Under the pieces are notes generated by a model. That model searched no databases, was not told the origin of the DNA, and saw only the letters and a program-made list of their open reading frames with translations. A program made the translations under genes and the position numbers. From Methylobacterium sp. J-068 (GTDB lineage Bacteria; Pseudomonadota; Alphaproteobacteria; Rhizobiales; Beijerinckiaceae), in contig NZ_JAKSXY010000122.1 in assembly GCF_022829445.1 (NCBI RefSeq), forward strand, positions 248,001 through 312,000: 64,000 nucleotides of DNA, in the 5' to 3' direction. Shown here piece after piece: positions 46,508 to 55,057 of this stretch. The stretch's first letter is position 1, and each line of letters opens with the position of its first letter.

Positions 46508-46522
46508 AAAGATATCTTTATG
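46505..46522. promoter_or_regulatory. Perfect 18-bp palindrome over the sahR start codon (putative operator)
   Basis: CATAAAGATATCTTTATG is fully self-complementary and unusually A/T-rich for this locus. Its last three minus-strand bases are the sahR ATG. AAAGATATCTTT-type palindromes fit ArsR-family operators, which would block transcription of sahR-metF-metH. Confidence 0.7.
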
Positions 46523-46585
46523 TGAAAACGAAACTCGTGACAAGCGCCTCGTTGGGCTTTGAGGCGACGTCGCGAGGCGGGCGCC

Positions 46586-47485
46586 TCAGGGCGTGTTCCA
46601 GAGCCAGGCCGCGCCCCGAACACCGGAGGCGTCCCCGTGCCGGCTCGGACGAACGGGCGTGTCGAAGGCGTCCGAGAAGACGTGGGGCGCGATCCGTTCG
46701 GGCAGGCCCGCGATGATCTCGGGCACGCGCGAGAGGCCGCCGCCGACGACGATCACGTCGGGATCGAGGAGATTGACGACGTGGGCGATGCCGCGTCCGA
46801 GCCGGTCCAGGTAGCGGTCGAGCGTCGCTCGCGCATCCGCCTCGCCGACACGCAAGGCGGCGATCACCGCTTCCCCGCCCATGTTACGGCCGGTGTGCCG
46901 GGCGTGATCGGCCGCGAGCGCCGGCCCCGAGACCCAGGTCTCGAGACAGCCGTGGCGCCCGCAATAGCAGGCCGGCCCGGGCCGCTCGTCGTCACGGGGC
47001 GCGGGCAGCGGGTTGTGACCCCATTCGCCCGCGATGCGCCCGCGACCGGACAGGGCGCGCCCGCCGATCGCGATGCCCGAGCCCACCCCCGTTCCCAGGA
47101 TGATGGCCCACACGGTCCCGAGCCCGGCCCCGGCCCCATCGACGGCTTCCGAGACCGCGAGGCAATTGGCATCGTTCTCGATGCGGACGGGCCGACCCAG
47201 CGCCCGTTCGAGATCCCGGGCGAAGGGACGCCCGTTCAGCCAGACCGAGTTGGCGTTCTTGACGAGCCCGGTCCTCGGGGAGATCGCCCCCGGCATCCCG
47301 ATCCCGACCGTAGCGGTGGTTCCGGTCCGGGCCTCCATGAGGGCGACCAGGCCGCCGATCGCCGCGAGGGTCCCCGCGTAGTCGTTCCGGGGTGTCGCGA
47401 CCCGATGCTCGGCCCGCGACACCCCCGATTCGTCGAGGGCGATTCCGGCGATCTTCGTGCCGCCGAGATCGATCCCGATGCGCAC
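46586..47485 (-). CDS. ROK family sugar kinase (fructokinase-like)
   Basis: ATP-dependent hexose kinase of the ROK family, 299 aa. The N-terminal phosphate loop is MRIGIDLGGTKIAGIA; the catalytic region is ENDANCLAVSEA with its Asp; the zinc-binding ROK motif is CYCGRHGCLETWVSGPA. Closest pattern is Mak-type fructokinase/N-acetyl-sugar kinase, but the sugar is uncertain. It lies between sahR and dctA on the same strand, 24 bp ahead of the dctA stop side, with no sugar transporter nearby. Confidence 0.9.
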   Translation of the reverse strand: MRIGIDLGGTKIAGIALDESGVSRAEHRVATPRNDYAGTLAAIGGLVALMEARTGTTATVGIGMPGAISPRTGLVKNANSVWLNGRPFARDLERALGRPVRIENDANCLAVSEAVDGAGAGLGTVWAIILGTGVGSGIAIGGRALSGRGRIAGEWGHNPLPAPRDDERPGPACYCGRHGCLETWVSGPALAADHARHTGRNMGGEAVIAALRVGEADARATLDRYLDRLGRGIAHVVNLLDPDVIVVGGGLSRVPEIIAGLPERIAPHVFSDAFDTPVRPSRHGDASGVRGAAWLWNTP

Positions 47486-47509
47486 GGTTCCGTCTTCTCC
47501 GAGGCGTCC

Positions 47510-48916
47510 TCAGCGCGCGGGCGCGGGAACCGGTGCCGCCGTGGAGACCGGGACGGTGTTCGCGTCCATGTTCGGGGCGTGGTCGGAGATGTCGGTGCCG
47601 ATCGAGACCGGATGCGCCATCACCTGGCGCAGCTTCTCCTGGTCGAGTTCACCCTCCCAGCGGCTGACCACGACGGTGGCGACGCCGTTGCCGATCAGGT
47701 TGGTGATGGCCCGGCACTCCGACATGAACTTGTCGACGCCGAGGATCAGGGTCATGGCGGCCACCGGCACGGGGTTGTTGGGGATGGCCGAGAGGGTCGC
47801 CGCGAGGGTGATGAAGCCCGCGCCCGTGACGCCGGACGCGCCCTTCGAGGTCAGCATCGCCACGAGGATGATGGTGGCGTACTGGCCGAACGACAGGTCC
47901 GCGCCCACGGCCTGGGCCAGGAACAGCGACGCCAAGGTCATGTAGATGTTGGTGCCGTCGAGGTTGAACGAGTAGCCCGTCGGGATCACTAGGCCGACCA
48001 CGGAATCGGACGCACCGAGGCGGCGCATCTTCGTCATCATGTGCGGCAGCACCGTCTCGGAGGACGAGGTGCCGAGCACGATGAGGAGTTCGTCCTTGAT
48101 GTAGGCGAGGAACTTGAAGATCGAGAAGCCGGCGACCCGGGCGATGCCGCCGAGGACGATGACGACGAACAGGAACGCCGTGACGTAGAAGGTGCCGACG
48201 AGCCAGGCGAGATCCACCACCTTGCCGATGCCGTACTGGCCGATGGTGAAGGCCATGGCGCCGAAGGCGCCGATGGGGGCGAGCTTCACGACGAGGCCGA
48301 TGATGCGGAAGAAGATCTGACCCGCCGTATCGATGGCGTGCGTGATCGCCTCGCCGCGCTGGCCCATGCCGGTGACGACGACGCCGGTGAGGATGGAGAT
48401 CAGAAGGACCTGCAGCAGGTCGCCGGTGGCGAAGGCGTCGAAGAAGCTCTTGGGAATCAGCGCCATGATATGGCCGGTGACGGAATCGTCGGCCGCCATC
48501 TTGGCGTATTTCTCGACCGACTTGCCGTCGAGCTTGGTCACGTCGGCATTGAAGCCCGCGCCCGGCTTGACCACCTCACCGACGAGCACGCCGATGAGCA
48601 GCGCGATGGTGGACACCACCTCGAAATAGACCAGAGCCTTCAGGCCGACGCGACCGACCTTCTTCAGGTCTCCGATCGATGCGATGCCGTGAACGATGGT
48701 ACAGAAGATGATCGGCGCGATCATCATCTTGATCAGTGCGATGAAGGCATCGCCCAACCACTTGACCGACTTGCCCCATTCCGGATGCAGGTAGCCGAGG
48801 AGGATGCCGAGTGCGATGGCGATCAGCACCTGGATGTAGAGCACCTTGTACCAGGGCTCCTTGTGGGTGCGGGCGGCGCCAGCCTCGATCGCTCCCTGTG
48901 TCGTCGCCTGGGCCAT
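47510..48916 (-). CDS. dctA: C4-dicarboxylate transporter (DAACS family)
   Basis: Inner-membrane cation symporter importing succinate, malate and fumarate, 468 aa, eight helices plus two re-entrant loops. Signature SSSETVLPHMMTKMRRLG, GYSFNLDGTNIYM with the substrate-binding segment, and GASGVTGAGFI are intact. GGGAGG lies seven bases before the ATG at 48916. The DctB/DctD regulators usual in rhizobia are not adjacent and no clear sigma54 site was found upstream. Confidence 0.95.
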   Translation of the reverse strand: MAQATTQGAIEAGAARTHKEPWYKVLYIQVLIAIALGILLGYLHPEWGKSVKWLGDAFIALIKMMIAPIIFCTIVHGIASIGDLKKVGRVGLKALVYFEVVSTIALLIGVLVGEVVKPGAGFNADVTKLDGKSVEKYAKMAADDSVTGHIMALIPKSFFDAFATGDLLQVLLISILTGVVVTGMGQRGEAITHAIDTAGQIFFRIIGLVVKLAPIGAFGAMAFTIGQYGIGKVVDLAWLVGTFYVTAFLFVVIVLGGIARVAGFSIFKFLAYIKDELLIVLGTSSSETVLPHMMTKMRRLGASDSVVGLVIPTGYSFNLDGTNIYMTLASLFLAQAVGADLSFGQYATIILVAMLTSKGASGVTGAGFITLAATLSAIPNNPVPVAAMTLILGVDKFMSECRAITNLIGNGVATVVVSRWEGELDQEKLRQVMAHPVSIGTDISDHAPNMDANTVPVSTAAPVPAPAR

Positions 48917-49313
48917 GTTCCCTCCCGATGTGCTCAGCTCAGCCCGCTGATTGTTAATCCGGACGCTAGCCAGTTTATTCACACCGCTCAATCACGGGTT
49001 CCATGCCGAAGTGACAAACGAAGGGGCATCACACCGCCAGCGCGCAGAAACGTGTGGAGCAACGCCCGGCCGCGCCGGTCCGGAGGCAGATCGGGCGGGG
49101 GCAGGGGTCGTTCGCCGGTCGCGCTGCGATCCAGGGGGCAGCCGCCGCGTGGGCGGGACGTGGCCCGTGAAACGGGCCTCCTGGCGCTCGGATCACGGGC
49201 GAGCGGCGGCATGCGGGCGGACGAGACATGGCGGCGTGCGGCCCGGCCCATGCTCGCGTGCGTCTAGGCTTGACCGCGCGCCAGGGCGGCGCGCGAATCG
49301 TCCGGCCGATGGG
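48917..49313. other. 397-bp intergenic region, no gene seen
   Basis: It contains the dctA promoter region. The short open frames are arginine/proline-rich shadows. A weak sigma70-like pair (TTGAGC, TAGCGT) occurs on the minus strand about 60 bp before dctA. Confidence 0.35.
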
Positions 49314-50231
49314 TCAGGTCTGCTGGGTGCGCCGGGGACGAACGGTCCAGCGCTCGAATTCCGCGGCGATGTCGTCCTCGCCACGCGACGTGCCCTGCGG
49401 CTGCGGATTGCCGAGCGCCTGAGACAGGCTCTCGATGACGTCGTCGATGCGGGAGTCGATCGGGTGGGCCGGCTCGGGCGTCGGCTCGGGCGCCGCCTCG
49501 TGGCGTTCCTTCGGGACGGGCTCGGGCGGTGCGGCGGCCTCGACCGGAGCGGGCTCCTCGGCCGCCGGGGCGGGCTCGGGGGCGGCCTCGGCCACGGCCA
49601 CGGCCGGTGTCGCGATCGCCGCGCCGCCGGCGACGCGGCGCAGGGCCTTCATCATGCCGTCGCCGTCGCCCGACTTCGGGGCACCGCCGAAGCGGCCGAA
49701 GCCGAAGCGCGGCTCCACGAGGTCGAGAACCGCCTCCAGCGCGGCGTTGCTCAGGGCGATCTCACCGGGCTGCGGCGGCCCCTGCAGCGCGATGGCATGA
49801 CGGTCGTAGCTCGGATCGGCCGAGATCTCGGGCCCGAACCACGCCGGCACGACGAAGCCATTGGCCTCGTCCTGCCCCTCGAAGGACACGCTGACGAGGT
49901 CGAGGTCGCCCGGCGTGACATAGCGGTCGATCAGCGCGTCGCGGCCGCCGCCGAGGGCGAGACCGGTCCGATCATACGCGGCCTTGCCGGAGCAGACATC
50001 CATGAGGGCGTCGCCGTGGGCGCGCGGCACGTCGGTGCGCTCCTCGCTCGTGGCCCCGTCGGGCGCCGAGGTGACGAGGACGAGATGGCAGTTCTGGCCG
50101 TCGACCCGGACGTAGGAGACCCGACCGGCCTGCGGCGCGAAGTAACCCTCGCTGATCCGGGCGGCGCCGCGTTCCTTGCGGATGAGGCGGACCAGGGACG
50201 GGGCCACGAGAAACCGGCGTACGAGGCTCAT
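49314..50231 (-). CDS. CYTH-like domain protein with long Ala/Pro/Glu-rich tail
   Basis: A 305-aa cytosolic protein. The first 155 residues resemble the CYTH/triphosphate tunnel fold: RRFLVAPSLVRLI, ISEGYFAP, YVRVDGQ, ALIDRYVTPGDLDLVSVSFEGQ and PAWFGPEISADPSYDRHAIAL. The N-terminal ExExK motif and several acidic metal ligands of active CYTH enzymes are missing, so it is probably not a working phosphatase or cyclase. The tail (about 205-280) is a proline/glutamate-rich low-complexity linker ending in a short helix (RIDDVIESLSQAL). The ATG at 50231 has GGAGA seven bases upstream. Confidence 0.65.
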   Translation of the reverse strand: MSLVRRFLVAPSLVRLIRKERGAARISEGYFAPQAGRVSYVRVDGQNCHLVLVTSAPDGATSEERTDVPRAHGDALMDVCSGKAAYDRTGLALGGGRDALIDRYVTPGDLDLVSVSFEGQDEANGFVVPAWFGPEISADPSYDRHAIALQGPPQPGEIALSNAALEAVLDLVEPRFGFGRFGGAPKSGDGDGMMKALRRVAGGAAIATPAVAVAEAAPEPAPAAEEPAPVEAAAPPEPVPKERHEAAPEPTPEPAHPIDSRIDDVIESLSQALGNPQPQGTSRGEDDIAAEFERWTVRPRRTQQT

Positions 50232-50581
50232 CGACATTCTCCGCGGAAGGCGGCGGCCGGCCCGGCGGCGATCGCAGCCTGGGCGGACGCTGGCGTCAGG
50301 GCCGCCAACCTGGACAGGCAGAGCGGACCGACCGATTTCAAGGTGGCGTCACGGGCCGGAGGACGGGAGCCGAACCGTGAAACCATGACAGTAGGATATC
50401 TTGGGATCGTCCGAAGCGTTTCGGGGCCGACCGTCCAATAATGCGTCTTCCGGACTAAGCAAAACGACGGCGAAATCAAGACCATCCCACCGGAGATGTG
50501 GGTTCATCCCCATCCCGTCCTCCGCCATCCGAGGCCGTCAGGGGCCGGATGGCGGAGGCGCGTCGGATCGGACCGTGCCGG
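50232..50581. other. Intergenic region with msrB terminator hairpin
   Basis: No gene is seen. A perfect 13-bp stem at 50519-50558 (CCTCCGCCATCCG with CGGATGGCGGAGG, 14-base loop) lies 24 bp past the msrB stop and probably ends that transcript, though without a T-run. Confidence 0.55.
50519..50558 (-). terminator. Hairpin downstream of msrB
   Basis: CCTCCGCCATCCG pairs fully with CGGATGGCGGAGG around a 14-base loop, placed just beyond the msrB stop codon. Confidence 0.6.
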
Positions 50582-50992
50582 TCAAGCCTTCGGCTCGAAC
50601 CGGAGCGAGATCCCGTTCATGCAGTAGCGCAGGCCCGTGGGCGGCGGCCCGTCGTCGAAGACGTGACCGAGATGCCCCTTGCAGCGCGCGCAATGGACCT
50701 CGGTGCGGGTCATCCAGTGGCTGCGGTCGACCGTCGTCTCCACCGCTCCGTCCAGCGGGTCGAAGAAGCTCGGCCAGCCGGTGCCGGATTCGAACTTGGT
50801 TCCGGTGGCGAAGAGCGGCGTGTCGCAACCGGCGCAGTGGAAGGTTCCGGGCCGCTTCTCGGCGTTGAGGCAACTCGTCCCCGCCCGCTCGGTGCCGTGC
50901 TCGCGCAGCACCCGGTACTGGTCGGGCGTGAGGATGGCCCGCCAGTCGGCCTCGCTGCGGGTCTCGATATCGTCGGTGGGCGTCGAAGCCAT
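50582..50992 (-). CDS. msrB: Peptide-methionine (R)-S-oxide reductase
   Basis: Repairs oxidised methionine residues (R epimer) in proteins. 136 aa, one SelR domain. The structural zinc site is formed by CAGC and CARCKGHLGHVF, the active-site cysteine is in RYCMNGISLRF near the C-terminus, and FESGTGWPSFFDP and HWMTRTEVHC are diagnostic. No msrA is fused or adjacent. It is cytosolic by absence of a signal. The gene lies 80 bp behind the YihY-type gene on the same strand. Confidence 0.96.
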   Translation of the reverse strand: MASTPTDDIETRSEADWRAILTPDQYRVLREHGTERAGTSCLNAEKRPGTFHCAGCDTPLFATGTKFESGTGWPSFFDPLDGAVETTVDRSHWMTRTEVHCARCKGHLGHVFDDGPPPTGLRYCMNGISLRFEPKA

Positions 50993-51072
50993 GTGGGGAC
51001 CTGCTCCTGTGACGCTCCGTGGCGTCGCTCTCCCCTAGATAGGCACCCGCCGGGTCCAGGGGGAGACCACCC

Positions 51073-52230
51073 TCACGCCACCGCCCCGAGGGTGTCGGCC
51101 ATGCGGGCGCGGCGCGCGCCCATCGGCGCCTCCGGCCCGGTCGTCGTGTCGTGCGCGGTCTGGTGCTCCATCTCGGCATTGATCTCGCCGCCGAGCAGGA
51201 CGATCGTGGTCGAGATCCAGATCCAGGTCATGAAGCCGATGGCGGCGCCGAGCGAGCCGTAGGTCTCGTTGTAATTGCCGAAGCTCGACACGTACCAGGA
51301 GAACAGGATCGAGGCGACGAGCCAGAGCAGGCCCGCCACGGCGCCGCCGACGCCCACCCAGCGCCAGCGCGGGCGCTCGCGGCTCGGGCCGTAGCGATAG
51401 AGCAGCGACAGGCCGCCGAGCAGCACCATGAGGAGGGCGGGCCAGCGCAGCAGGGCGATGAGCCAGGCGGTGTCGCTGAGGCCCACGAACCTGAACACCA
51501 CCGGCAGCACGACGATGCCGGTGAGCGCCAGGATGGTGAAGCCGAGCGCTCCGATGGTGAAGGTGAGCGAGCGCAGGTTCAGCATGACGAAGGAGCGCTT
51601 CTCCTGCTCCTCGTAGACGACGTTGAGCGCATCGAACATCGCCTTCATGGCGGCGTTGGCGCTCCAGAGGGAGAGCAGCAGGCTGGTGAAGAAGGTGAGC
51701 CCGAGGGTGCCGTTGCCCTTCGCGGCGATGCGCTTGACCTGATCGCCGATGATCTCGATGGCGCCCGAGGGCAGTACGCCCTGCATGCTGGCGAGATGAT
51801 CGTTGATGGAGCCGACATCGGCCACGAGGCCGTAGCAGGAGACCAGCGCGGCGATGGCGGGGAACAGCGACAGCAGCGAGTAGAAGGTCACGCCCGCCGC
51901 CACGGAGAGGACCCGGTCGTTGTTGAACTCGAGATAGACCCGGTAGAGGATGTCCTTCCATCCCGATGCCGTGATCTCGGCGGGTGAGCGCGCGGCGCGC
52001 CCGCGCCCGGCCTGCGTGGCGGCGACATGCTCGGCGGCCGCCCCCTCGTACGAGCGCGCGCCGCCCCGGTCGGACGGATCGCGGGATCGCGGTGCCGCCG
52101 GCATCGCGCGGCCCGAGGGCTTCGGTGCGGCCGCGAGCGCGACGAGGGCCGTCCCGAGGAAGAGGGTCCAGAGGAGCGATGTCGCGACATCGCCGTTCGG
52201 CGCGGGTGTGGGGCGTGGGGCAGACGACAT
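51073..52230 (-). CDS. YihY/virulence factor BrkB family membrane protein
   Basis: A 385-aa inner-membrane protein with six predicted helices in the YihY domain (about 85-355). Typical motifs are RVLSVAAGVTFYSLLSLFPAI, FFTSLLLSLWSANAAMKAMFDALN, and SSFGNYNETYGSLGAAIGFM followed by WIWISTTIVLLGGEINAEME. A disordered, Pro/Ala/Arg-rich head (1-80) includes an extra hydrophobic segment. The function of the family is unsettled (it is not RNase BN, as once annotated). It is 140 bp behind the esterase gene and on the same strand. Confidence 0.9.
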   Translation of the reverse strand: MSSAPRPTPAPNGDVATSLLWTLFLGTALVALAAAPKPSGRAMPAAPRSRDPSDRGGARSYEGAAAEHVAATQAGRGRAARSPAEITASGWKDILYRVYLEFNNDRVLSVAAGVTFYSLLSLFPAIAALVSCYGLVADVGSINDHLASMQGVLPSGAIEIIGDQVKRIAAKGNGTLGLTFFTSLLLSLWSANAAMKAMFDALNVVYEEQEKRSFVMLNLRSLTFTIGALGFTILALTGIVVLPVVFRFVGLSDTAWLIALLRWPALLMVLLGGLSLLYRYGPSRERPRWRWVGVGGAVAGLLWLVASILFSWYVSSFGNYNETYGSLGAAIGFMTWIWISTTIVLLGGEINAEMEHQTAHDTTTGPEAPMGARRARMADTLGAVA

Positions 52231-52370
52231 CGGAGACCGGGTGGAGCGCGCGTCGATTCAACGCGATGGCTCAACGTGATGCAGGCTTGGCCGTTCCGCC
52301 GCTATGGCACGCCCGTGGGCGTTCGCACGGTCCGTGTTCGAGGCTGGCCGGCGCGGACGACGCCCCGGGG

Positions 52371-53291
52371 CTAGGCGAGCATTCCCGCGCGGCGCAGCCA
52401 GGCCTCGTACCAGCTCGGCCAAGCGGCGCTCGGGGTGCCGGCGCGGCCCATCCCGAAGCCGTGGCCGCCGCTGGCGAGACGATGCAGTTCGACGGGCACG
52501 CCCGCCCGTCGGCAGGCCTCCGCCATCATGCGGGTATTGTCCGAGTCCGAGATGGGATCGTCCTCCGCCTGGACGAGGAACATCGGCGGACATCCCGCGC
52601 GCACGTGGGTCTCGACGGACCATTCCGCGCTCGTCGCGGGCGCGGGCCTGCTGCCGACCAGAACGCGTCGGGTCACGGTCCGGTCGAGGGGCGGCACCAG
52701 GGTGATGACCGGGTAGATGAGGGCGGCACCATTGGGCTCGGCGGACAGCGCATCGGCGGCGTCCACCGGGGGATAGGCGGCGAACGCGGCACCGGTCGCG
52801 GCCAAGCCGAGAAGGTGGCCGCCGGCCGAGAAGCCGAGGACGCCGATCCGCTCCGGGTCGAGGCGGTCCCGAGCGGCGCGCGCGCGGATCAGGCGCAGGG
52901 CGCGCCGCGCATCCTGGAGCGGTGCGCGTGCCCCCTCGGCCCAGCCCTCCTCCGGGAGGCGATAGGCCAGCACGAAGGCCGTGATGCCGCGCGCGGCGAG
53001 CCAGCGGGCCGCCGGGCGCGCCTCGTTCTCCATCTGGATGCGCCGGTAGCCGCCGCCGGCGGCGATCAGGACGGCAGCGCCGTTCGGCTGATCGGGACCG
53101 AAGACTTCCAGGGCCGGCACGCCGATCCGGCTCACCGCGCCCTTGGCGCTCACCACTTCGGCACCGGACGGCCCGCCGCCGCCCGGCGGAAGCCCGGGCC
53201 AGAGCGGGATGACGGTGACGACCGGGTCGGCCCTCGGAGAACCGGCCAGGAGAGTCCCGCCAGCCGCGAGCAGCAGGGTGCGACGATCCAT
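52371..53291 (-). CDS. Exported alpha/beta hydrolase (esterase/lipase type)
   Basis: A 306-aa hydrolase with a possible Tat-type signal (MDRRTLLLAAGGTLLAGSP). The catalytic Ser is in GVLGFSAGGHLLGL, the Asp in QAEDDPISDSDN and the His in ASGGHGFGMGR; the oxyanion loop is IAAGGGYRRIQMENE. The pattern matches the BD-FAE/acetyl-xylan-esterase-like family, but the natural ester is unknown. AAAGGAGG is an excellent ribosome site for the ATG at 53291. It is 69 bp behind the malonyl-CoA synthetase gene, probably on the same transcript. Confidence 0.9.
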   Translation of the reverse strand: MDRRTLLLAAGGTLLAGSPRADPVVTVIPLWPGLPPGGGGPSGAEVVSAKGAVSRIGVPALEVFGPDQPNGAAVLIAAGGGYRRIQMENEARPAARWLAARGITAFVLAYRLPEEGWAEGARAPLQDARRALRLIRARAARDRLDPERIGVLGFSAGGHLLGLAATGAAFAAYPPVDAADALSAEPNGAALIYPVITLVPPLDRTVTRRVLVGSRPAPATSAEWSVETHVRAGCPPMFLVQAEDDPISDSDNTRMMAEACRRAGVPVELHRLASGGHGFGMGRAGTPSAAWPSWYEAWLRRAGMLA

Positions 53292-53360
53292 CGAAGCCTC
53301 CTTTCCGGGCCGCAAAGACCGGCGGCCGCCCCGCCATCCGCCTCTCGCCCGGATGGCGCG

Positions 53361-54890
53361 TCAGGCCCGCTCGGACGCGTACAGCCCCGCATAGGTCTCG
53401 CGCAGAACGTTCTTCTGGACCTTGCCCATGGCGTTGCGCGGCAATTCCTCGACGAAGAGCACGCGCTTCGGGCACTTGTAGCGGGCGAGGCGCTCCTCCA
53501 GCGTGCGCAGGATCGCGGCCTCGTCGGGAACGTCCGGCCGGCCGACGACCACGGCCGTGACCCCCTCGCCGAAATCCTTATGCGCGAGGCCGATCACCGC
53601 GGATTCGATCACGCCCGGGAGCGCGTCGATCTCGTTCTCGACCTCCTTCGGGTAGACGTTGTAGCCGCCCGTGATGATGAGGTCCTTGCCGCGTCCGACG
53701 ATGTGGACGTAGCCCTGCCCGTCGATCTTCCCGAGGTCGCCGGTCACGAAGAATCCGTCCGCCTTGAACTCGGCCGCCGTCTTCTCCGGCATGCGCCAGT
53801 AACCCTGGAAGACGTTGGGGCCCTTCACCTCGATCATCCCGACGGCGTCGGTGGCAAGGCCGGCGCCCGTCTCGGGATCGACCACGCGCACGGCGACGCC
53901 CGCAAGTGCGGGTCCGACCGTCCCCGCCACCCGCGCGCCCGCGTAGGGGTTCGAGGTGTTCATGTTGGTCTCGGTCATCCCGTAGCGCTCCAGGATGGCG
54001 TGGCCCGTGCGGGCCTCCCAGTCGCGGTGGGTCTCGGCCAGCAGCGGCGCGGAGCCCGAAACGAACAGGCGGATGCCGGCGGTCACCTCCGGCGTCAGGC
54101 CGGGCTCCTTCAGGAGGCGGGTGTAGAAGGTCGGCACGCCCATCATGGCGGTGGCGCGCGGCATCAGAGCGAGGACCCGGGCCGGGTCGAACCGTCCCAG
54201 GAACAGCAGGGTGCCGCCCGTGGCGAGCACCGTGTTGGTGGCCACGAACAGGCCGTGGGTGTGGAACACCGGCAGGGCGTGGAGCAGCACGTCGTCGGCC
54301 GTGAAGCGCCAGGATGCCCCGAGTGTGCGGGCATTCGAGGCGAGGTTCTCGTGGCTCAGCATGGCGCCCTTCGAGCGGCCGGTGGTGCCCGAGGTGTAGA
54401 GGATGGCGGCCAGGTCGTCGGGCCCGCGCGCCACGTCGGCGAAGGCTTCCGCTGCCGCGTCGGCGGCCTCCGCCAGGCTGCCGCGTCCCTGCGCGTCGAG
54501 GGTGTGCAGGACCGGTACGCCGGCGCCGCGCGCCACGGCCTCCAGGGCCGCGTGCTTGGCCGGATCGCAGACGAAGAGGGCGGGCTCGGCATCGCCGAGG
54601 AAATAGGCGATCTCGGTCGGCGTATAGGCGGTGTTGAGCGGCAGGAAGACCGCGCCGGCCCGCACGGCGCCGAGATACAGGAACAGGAACTCCGCGCTCT
54701 TCTCCGCCTGCACCGCGACCCGGTCGCCCGGCTTCACCCCCGCTTCGACGAGGGCCGCCGCGTAGGCGCCGGAGCGCACGACGAGGTCGGCATAGGAGTA
54801 GCGCGCGCCCTCGCCGGTCTCGAGGAAGACCTTGGCCGCCGGATCGGCGGGCAGGCTGGCGCGGACGAGATCGAAGAGGTGATTGGACAT
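53361..54890 (-). CDS. matB: Malonyl-CoA synthetase
   Basis: Acyl-activating enzyme, 509 aa, that makes malonyl-CoA from malonate, ATP and CoA. ANL motifs: ILYTSGTTGRSKGAM (ATP loop), YGMTETNMNTSNPYAG (A5, with the small-pocket residues expected in MatB), VTGDLGKIDGQGYVHIVGR and the adenylation Lys in NAMGKVQKN. MatB identity rests on overall similarity and on the adjacent malonyl-CoA decarboxylase; a related methylmalonate or short dicarboxylate ligase remains possible. It lies 164 bp behind the decarboxylase gene. Confidence 0.88.
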   Translation of the reverse strand: MSNHLFDLVRASLPADPAAKVFLETGEGARYSYADLVVRSGAYAAALVEAGVKPGDRVAVQAEKSAEFLFLYLGAVRAGAVFLPLNTAYTPTEIAYFLGDAEPALFVCDPAKHAALEAVARGAGVPVLHTLDAQGRGSLAEAADAAAEAFADVARGPDDLAAILYTSGTTGRSKGAMLSHENLASNARTLGASWRFTADDVLLHALPVFHTHGLFVATNTVLATGGTLLFLGRFDPARVLALMPRATAMMGVPTFYTRLLKEPGLTPEVTAGIRLFVSGSAPLLAETHRDWEARTGHAILERYGMTETNMNTSNPYAGARVAGTVGPALAGVAVRVVDPETGAGLATDAVGMIEVKGPNVFQGYWRMPEKTAAEFKADGFFVTGDLGKIDGQGYVHIVGRGKDLIITGGYNVYPKEVENEIDALPGVIESAVIGLAHKDFGEGVTAVVVGRPDVPDEAAILRTLEERLARYKCPKRVLFVEELPRNAMGKVQKNVLRETYAGLYASERA

Positions 54891-54953
54891 GGTCGGACTG
54901 GATACGCTCTCAAACGTCGACGTCGGGCGGCCTTATGCCGAGGGGCTGTCATA

Positions 54954-55057
54954 CCAAATCCGATCGATCCCTTCAGGAGGGCGGATCCGGGCTTCGCTCG
55001 GGCGCCGCGCGGGCTGAGCGAGACCGTCTCCGCTTCGATCGAGCGGAGACGGGATCA
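54954..55057 (-). repeat. Copy B of the stop-codon-associated palindromic repeat
   Basis: It begins CCAAATCCGATCGATCCCTT and ends with an 11-bp perfect stem (CCGTCTCCGCT at 55024-55034, AGCGGAGACGG at 55042-55052, seven-base loop). The minus-strand TGA of the malonyl-CoA decarboxylase gene lies at the junction. Confidence 0.75.
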
